Shown here: positions 58,573 to 64,000 of the stretch, piece after piece
Layout of the letters: every line of letters begins with the position of its first letter
How positions within the stretch are numbered: position 1 is the stretch's first letter
NCBI GenBank assembly: GCA_003550325.1
Contig: QKWP01000591.1
Location: 172,503 to 236,502, forward strand
DNA length: 64,000 nucleotides
Direction: 5' to 3'
Origin: Gigaspora rosea
Taxonomy: Eukaryota > Glomeromycota > Glomeromycetes > Diversisporales > Gigasporaceae
Translations under genes and position numbers: made by a program
Notes under the pieces: model-generated
The model's input: only the letters and a program-made list of their open reading frames with translations
The model's database searches: none
What the model was told of the DNA's origin: nothing

Positions 58573-59214
58573 CGTGCATTTATGTGCCCCCAAACATGTT
58601 TGAAATCCGGATGAAATGTATATCGATCATTTATTAATTTAGTAAGTTGCGTTACTATCTAATATAATATGTATAAGAAAGTTGTAATTTTCTATTAACG
58701 TTAAATAATCATTTATAATCATTAATGAGATATGCACATTCTAAATTAGCTTAGTGTTTTTGGTTTTAAGCACATATTTTTTTTTTATTCTTTATTACAT
58801 TTATACTTATGCAGTAAATCGTTGTGAGCATACCAAAAGCTCCAGAAAGATTCAGCAAAGGGTTATAAAAACAATTTAAAATAACTTTTTCTTCTAGTGC
58901 GTTAGAAGAGGTTAAGCTTTTATTTAGTCTTTCTTTATAGCAATATATTTACAGGTCTGAATATTATGAATCTTTGTTTTGGTTTTAAAGTTTACTCTGT
59001 GCTGACATATATTATATATATTTATTTTATACAAGATAGATACAGAATAATTTTTTTTTTTTTAACCTGGAGGTGACTCAGGATACCGTTAGTGTACTTT
59101 CAGAATAAATTTTAATACATTAACATAAAAATAAGCTATTTATTTATTGTAACACATTGTTTTTATTACAATTATATTTAATACTAGTTATCAAGATGTG
59201 AACTATAATTCTAA
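58573..59214. other. AT-rich interval, no gene
   Basis: No ORF or element boundary recognised; poly-T at 59050-59063. Confidence 0.4.
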
Positions 59215-60032
59215 CCTCTTTGTTTCCTGATATAATCATAGGTTCTACGTTTATCAGATTCTGGAATTTTACATTCATCATATAAAGAAATATTTGACTT
59301 TTTCCTTACTTTAGTATCTAATATAGCTTCCAGGTCAGCGCCAGTTATATGATTTTTATCTGCTTTGTTATATTGATCCCAAACTCTTCAAATTGCACCA
59401 ACCCAATCCTCAAACTTGGTTTTAGAAATTTTTTTAGGCTCTTTTTCCCTTTGGGCAAAGGTAGTTTGTAAAACTGGTGTTGGGTAGAATTTTTGGCATA
59501 CAGTGAAAACATGCTTGCATACCATCCCACGAAACTTGAAGTCTGGACAAGTACATTCAAGATATGCAGGTTTAATACTATTGCTTTGTGGTATGTGTTC
59601 TTTTATATAAACTTCATAGCTGTTATCTTTTGATGACTTTACATAATAATATCGATTGCCGAGAAGGGAAACTACATCTAGATTTGAACTAGCAAGTTCA
59701 CGCTACCGTTGTTCTCTTTGCTGAGTTTTCATTCTCCCAATCAACATACAGACAGATTCATACTCGAATTCTGCATCTTTCAAAGCAGTTCGTAAAGTCC
59801 AGATCAAGGAGTCAATTCTATGATTTTGTCTGGCTCTGAGGTGAGTATATTTTAATTTTTTATGCCACGACTCAATGAAGTTCGTTGTGTCCATTTCTTG
59901 ATGTTCGTATTGATGATACGCATCGATCCACTTCTTACAATTTTTTAAATATTCTCTTTTTATATACTCTACCCACTGAATTTTGCCAAATGCTATCCAT
60001 CGAGTAAAATATTCTTCTAGCCGACTATAAAC
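59215..60032 (-). pseudogene. SWIM-type transposase C-terminal fragment
   Basis: Minus strand. After an acceptor-like CTCTTAG at 60033 the frame reads VYSRLEEYFTRWIAFGKIQW, then NFIESWHKKLKYTHLRARQN (59703-59894), a TAG where Trp is likely (59703-59705), and ECTCPDFKFRGMVCKHVF, a SWIM zinc finger (C-x-C ... C-x-H). It continues to RRTYDYIRKQRG and a stop. SWIM fingers close many MULE-type transposases, which is the basis of the call. The catalytic part is missing; a second stop lies near 59385. Confidence 0.65.
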
Positions 60033-61388
60033 CTAAGAGTAGAAATATTAAAATTACTATATAATCGTTGATAATATTTTTACCCAGATATTATTAGTCA
60101 TTCTAGTAATTTATTATAAGTAATACCTGTAAATCATGCTTTTGAATAACGCATTTAAATAAAAATATTTTAAAATAAAATAATTGAATACTTATTATTG
60201 TAATGGTATTTAAATTATCTTAATGATAAAATTCGATATTATTAAAATTTTAAGTGATCAATTACTTGATTTTATTTTTATTAAAATTAATTATTCAAAA
60301 AGTATGTTTGTAGGTTTTTTTTTATTTATATATTTTGGGTAGCTATGTAGTAGTAATGTTTATCAAGCCCAATTCTTGTTTAATACAGAGGCTACCAATG
60401 CATTGTGGACACTTTTTAAAAATTTATACCAAGCTAAATAAATACAATATCAAGCTAAAAACTATATAAAAAGTTTATTAAATCTAAGGCTTTTAAATAA
60501 AAAAAAATTATAAAATTCTATGCAGTAGTTTTAAAATAATTAAAATAATACAAAATTGTGTAATTTTATACTGGTACGAAGCTAAAAAATTATTAAAATT
60601 ATATTTTTATAGTAAAAATTAGTTTTTTATTAAATAAACTATTTTTTAATTTTATTAAGTTATTTCATATAACAAATTATATATAATTTGAAATTTTTAT
60701 AATTTTTTAAAAAATTTTAAATTTTTTATGATTTTTTAAAGTAAAAGTTAAAATATTAATTTAAATTAATTAATTTTAAAATTAATAATTTTTATTGCTA
60801 TATATGGGGAACCGTTAAAGCCAGGTGCTATCACGTGACTTGCTGATGTCGTCAGGCCTAATTTACCGACCATTCGGAGACACCTTCATTGGATGATATA
60901 TCGTTTATTAAAAAATCAAAACTCAAGGTAAAGATGCAAATTTTAATTTTTATAAGGATTCTGCTACAATAATTTGCTAAAATTATTCTTTATTCGCATG
61001 TCATTACGATGATATAATCAATATTTTTGATATTCAAAAAAAAAAAACATTGAAAAAAGTTCTCAATCGTTGTAAAGACAAAAATTTATTGACGAAGGTT
61101 TAATACTACTACATCGAATGATCATTCTTCGTCTTTATTACCCATGGATCCTTGGATTTATTATGGTCAGCATTACCTTCCAACCTCTTTAGTATTTTTA
61201 AATTCAGGTAATTGAACCCTCTTGATAATTCCAATTCTACATCAACATAAATCTGCAGAAAACGAAGAATTTATACAAATTAATGATGTTTTTAATCAAC
61301 TGAATTTAGGCAGTTGGTAGATACAAACGATTCAAAAAGAAAATAATTGGCCTCTCTTTATAATATTCGAAGCATTCTAATTTTTTTT
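60033..61388. other. AT-rich interval with one weak coding trace
   Basis: At 61144-61319 (plus) MDPWIYYGQHYLPTSLVFLN, a stop, and EEFIQINDVFNQLNLGSW share a frame; possibly the start of a decayed gene. At 60808-60900 a GC-rich GGGGAACCGTTAAAGCCAGG may be an element end. Otherwise featureless. Confidence 0.35.
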
Positions 61389-63560
61389 TTATTGTTTTAA
61401 AACAGGGCCTAGGCAAACCTTTAGTATTTGAATAAATTCGACCTTTTCGTTTTCATTACCATTTTCCTCGACACTCCAGTACTGGTTGCGTGTTCTCTCC
61501 ATTAATTTATTAATGGTAAGTCTTCTGCCTTCTGTTGCTTTATAATTTTCGTCTTTTTCAAATGATTCTATACTTACTAACTCACGATGCTCATAAATTT
61601 CAAATCCAACCTCAGAAAACATTTGTTGAAATTGCCTCCAAGCTTCAATAGTCAGCAATTTCCTGTGACCATACTTTTGTTCATAGAAAATATGTTTACA
61701 GGGGAGCATGTATTTGCGAAAAAAAAGACTGTAGTACTCGAGTGTCATCAAAATAGGTAAGGGGAGTAACAAAAATCAGGTGATTTTTTAGGGGGGAGGG
61801 GGGTAAAAAAAGTTGAAATTATATATAAGAACCTGACTATTTATATATTAAGGAAGAGGGAGGGGGGTAGGCCTCTGATAAAAAATAATCAGGTGATTAA
61901 TGACACTGCCCTAATTCTTTTCCTTTTTCTACTCTACTATCGGCTGCAAAAATTTCATCAACTATTAATTTTTGAACAGAAAAAAGAAACTTATGAACTT
62001 CTTTAAGAATTTCATTGTCGATATTGGGGGCAGAGATTTTTTTAATACGAAATTCGAATGCAACATAATCCGAGTCCGAACGCTTTTTCATGTCAAGTGG
62101 AACGATCTTATTACATGCACCGATCAGGCCATAGTGAGGAGAGGTTGTTCTCTTTAACTCGCTATGGTACGATTCTAAAGCGTTCGTCGATGTTACTTGC
62201 AAAAGTAACAGAGAATGCTAGCACGCCCAAAGTGCCCACTGGTGTGTATTTTTTGAATAATTTCTTGTAATATATTTTTTAATAGAGTGGAGGGTACAAT
62301 CGTCAATTGATTTTTGAACAACCAATTCACAGCCGATTTTTGTTCGCTTATGCATGGCTTGAATCATTTTGCTTTGAGTTTCTGGATCGTAGATTTTATT
62401 TATCCAAGTCCGCATAACATATATGATGCAGAAAAGGATTTCGTATTCCTGTTCACCTCGTTGAAGACCTGGGAAAGCCATCATAATACTTTTGGCTTCT
62501 ACATTACTTTGGTCTAATAAAAAGTACCAAGGTTTCCAAAGCCTACAAAATCGTCATATTATCATTAACGCCTCCGTGATCATATCACTATCTTCATTAC
62601 TCACAAAAAAATGACTACTGATGTCCCAATATCCATAGCTATCCTGAATATACAGTGTAAACAAACGCCAGTCATATTTATTGGTTTTGTGTGTAGAATC
62701 CATGAGGGTTAACTACCCATACCTTTGGAGTGTTTCGAGTTGTTTTGGATGTGTAAAAACAAGACCACGGGTGGATTGGTGATGATTTCTATATAGCTCA
62801 ATTTGATATCCTTTATTTTGTAAAAAAGAAGTCGCATCTTGGATATCTTGTGCTAGATTAGAAGCACCAATAAGATGTGTATTTTGAGGACCACAGACTT
62901 TGTACTTTATATTTGCGACCTCCCTCCATTTCAACTCCTTTACGCTCGTGCTAAGATCTAGCTTTTCACTTGCATACTCTTTAACCGCATTAACTATTGC
63001 GGGTGCAGGATAATTCTTAACTGCTTCGTTTTCTACCAAAGTTCGAACTGCCTTGGATCGTTTTAGTTTTTTACTTTCATCTAATTCATGCGTGTGATTA
63101 GGGAAGCCCGAAAAACGTTCAATACGCTCTTTATTCTCGGTAAAAAGCCAGGTCACTTTTATCTTTGCATCGCATAAATTCAGCTCTCGAACCTTTGTTT
63201 TTCTCCATTTTTCATTTGGAATGTCTTCTTTGCACGTGCTTGATTCGAAAGGTTTTTTAAAGCGGCATACGAAGGACTTCCAATAATTTCTATTAACATG
63301 ATTTTTATGACTGAATTTCACCCAAATGTTTGTGACCAAAGGCCACCATTCAGTCTCAAATTCAATTAATGGTACTTCAAAAGATTGCTGGATATTAAAA
63401 AGTAATTTGCATCTTTGGTTGGGCGTAAGACTGTTGAAGTTATTAAGGTGTCTGTTGAAGTTTGTTCAGAAGAAAGTAGTGAAAACCTGGATGTTTCGTT
63501 TTGCGTAAAGCTCAAGTTTGATCCAGAAAATATTTGTTGTGGAAGGTTTTCTTTAATAAA
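61389..63560 (-). pseudogene. Decayed MULE transposase
   Basis: Minus strand from about 63560. EFETEWWPLVTNIWVKFSHK and a FAR1-like DNA-binding region (KVRELNLCDAKIKVTWLF ... FPNHTHELDESKKLKRSKAV) lead into the DDE core: LTLMDSTHKTNKYDWRLFTL and WKPWYFLLDQSNVEAKSIM (D ... D), then STNALESYHSELKRTTSPHY. The C-terminal Cys/His motif RKYMLPCKHIFYEQ follows. Breaks: TAG at 62713-62715 in place of the expected Trp before LTLMD, a TGA near 62560, and a MITE at 61759-61912 just before the Cys/His motif. The upstream extent is approximate because frames shift above 63340. Family role: nuclear transposition of Mutator-like elements. No TIRs were located around it. Confidence 0.8.
61759..61912. mobile_element. 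165-bp MITE family, copy 3, inside the MULE transposase
   Basis: AAGGGGAGTAACAAAAATCA to CACTGCCCT, same orientation as copy 2; separates the coding text ending near EKGKELG from the KYMLPCKH motif. Confidence 0.82.
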
Positions 63561-63588
63561 AAAATTAAGTTTATATATTACTATATTT

Positions 63589-64000
63589 AGTTTTTTTTTT
63601 TAATTAAAGTGCCTGTCTTGGGACTTAGGAATTTTATTCAAGATATTAGAGCCATCGGTATCCTCTAGGGAAAATACCGGCATTTGTTACATAGATGAGG
63701 ATACATCTAGCCACACGTACACTTTTGGTGTCTAATTTAAGTGGTCCGCCCAAGGGTTCCACACTAGCTGCCATACCGGCAACCCATCTACAGGAATTGC
63801 CTATTTAAACCCTCTGATCCTAGACGAGGATACATCTAGCCACACGTACACTTTTGGTGTCTAATTTAAGTGGTCCGCCCAACGATTCCACACTAGCTGC
63901 CATACCGGCAACCCATCTACAGGAATTGCCTATTTAAACCCTCTGATCCTAGACGAGGATACATCTAGCCACACGTACACTTTTGGTGTCTAATTTAAGT
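63589..64000 (-). repeat. 129-bp tandem repeat array next to a poly-T, runs off the window
   Basis: Units start with GAGGATACATCTAGCCACAC at 63697, 63826 and 63955, spacing 129 bp twice. Adjacent units are nearly identical (AAGGGTTCC against AACGATTCC). A poly-T at 63589-63602 precedes a GC-richer lead (GTGCCTGTCTTGGGACTTAG), so the array may be the body of a minus-strand poly-A retroposon. Truncated by the window end. Confidence 0.85.

Overview
The window looks like a chromosomal segment of an arbuscular-mycorrhizal fungus (Glomeromycotina, most likely Rhizophagus). This is inferred from four things: very AT-rich DNA; short GT-AG introns; a CHASE-type hybrid histidine kinase; and a dense load of hAT, MULE, gypsy and MITE copies of kinds I recognise from R. 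irregularis. No database search was possible, so the species call is an inference.

Layout. 1-2856: decayed hAT transposase split by a TIR element with an 8-bp target-site duplication (TSD). 3359-4511: tandem pair of about 0.6-kb repeats. 4979-22568: decayed gypsy retrotransposon holding a stack of later insertions. A hAT element (6873-20551) sits inside it, a second hAT (11063-20140) inside that, then an 11-bp-TSD TIR element (14170-15858), and inside that an 8-bp-TSD element (14734-15654). Two tRNA-headed retroposons, two small TIR elements and the two decayed hAT transposase genes lie in the same stack. 23420-25219: decayed member of a repeated coiled-coil gene family, cut by another AGGACCCC element. 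26000-26880: small locus with TATA box, frame-broken, deaminase-like motifs.

27898-44620: a very large inverted repeat with arms of about 3 kb after removing younger insertions. Its spacer holds a secreted HExxH metallopeptidase gene with two single-base frame breaks. The right arm is interrupted by a 3.68-kb DNA transposon (38271-41950; 9-bp TSD, 16-bp TIR). Its multi-exon protein has a Cys/His N-terminal motif, an NVDDYH motif and a C-terminal RING-like motif, and I cannot place it in a named superfamily. The other arm preserves the empty site.

45646-54145: the well-preserved host part. A CHASE-PAS-HisKA-HATPase-REC hybrid histidine kinase (minus strand, 4 exons) is divergently transcribed from a 14-exon RAP1GDS1/SmgGDS-like armadillo gene (plus strand) whose 13 introns are all phase 1. 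54146-64000: AT-rich, repeat-filled flank with MITEs, a SWIM-type transposase fragment, a decayed MULE transposase (minus strand), and a 129-bp tandem array running off the end.

How things work together. The only clearly intact genes are the sensor kinase and the small-GTPase chaperone/exchange factor, both signalling proteins. Most of the rest records successive transposition, readable from target-site duplications and, in the inverted repeat, from empty sites in the partner arm. Many transposase frames carry stops where a tryptophan is expected (TGG to TAG/TGA), which suggests G:C to A:T decay of repeats.
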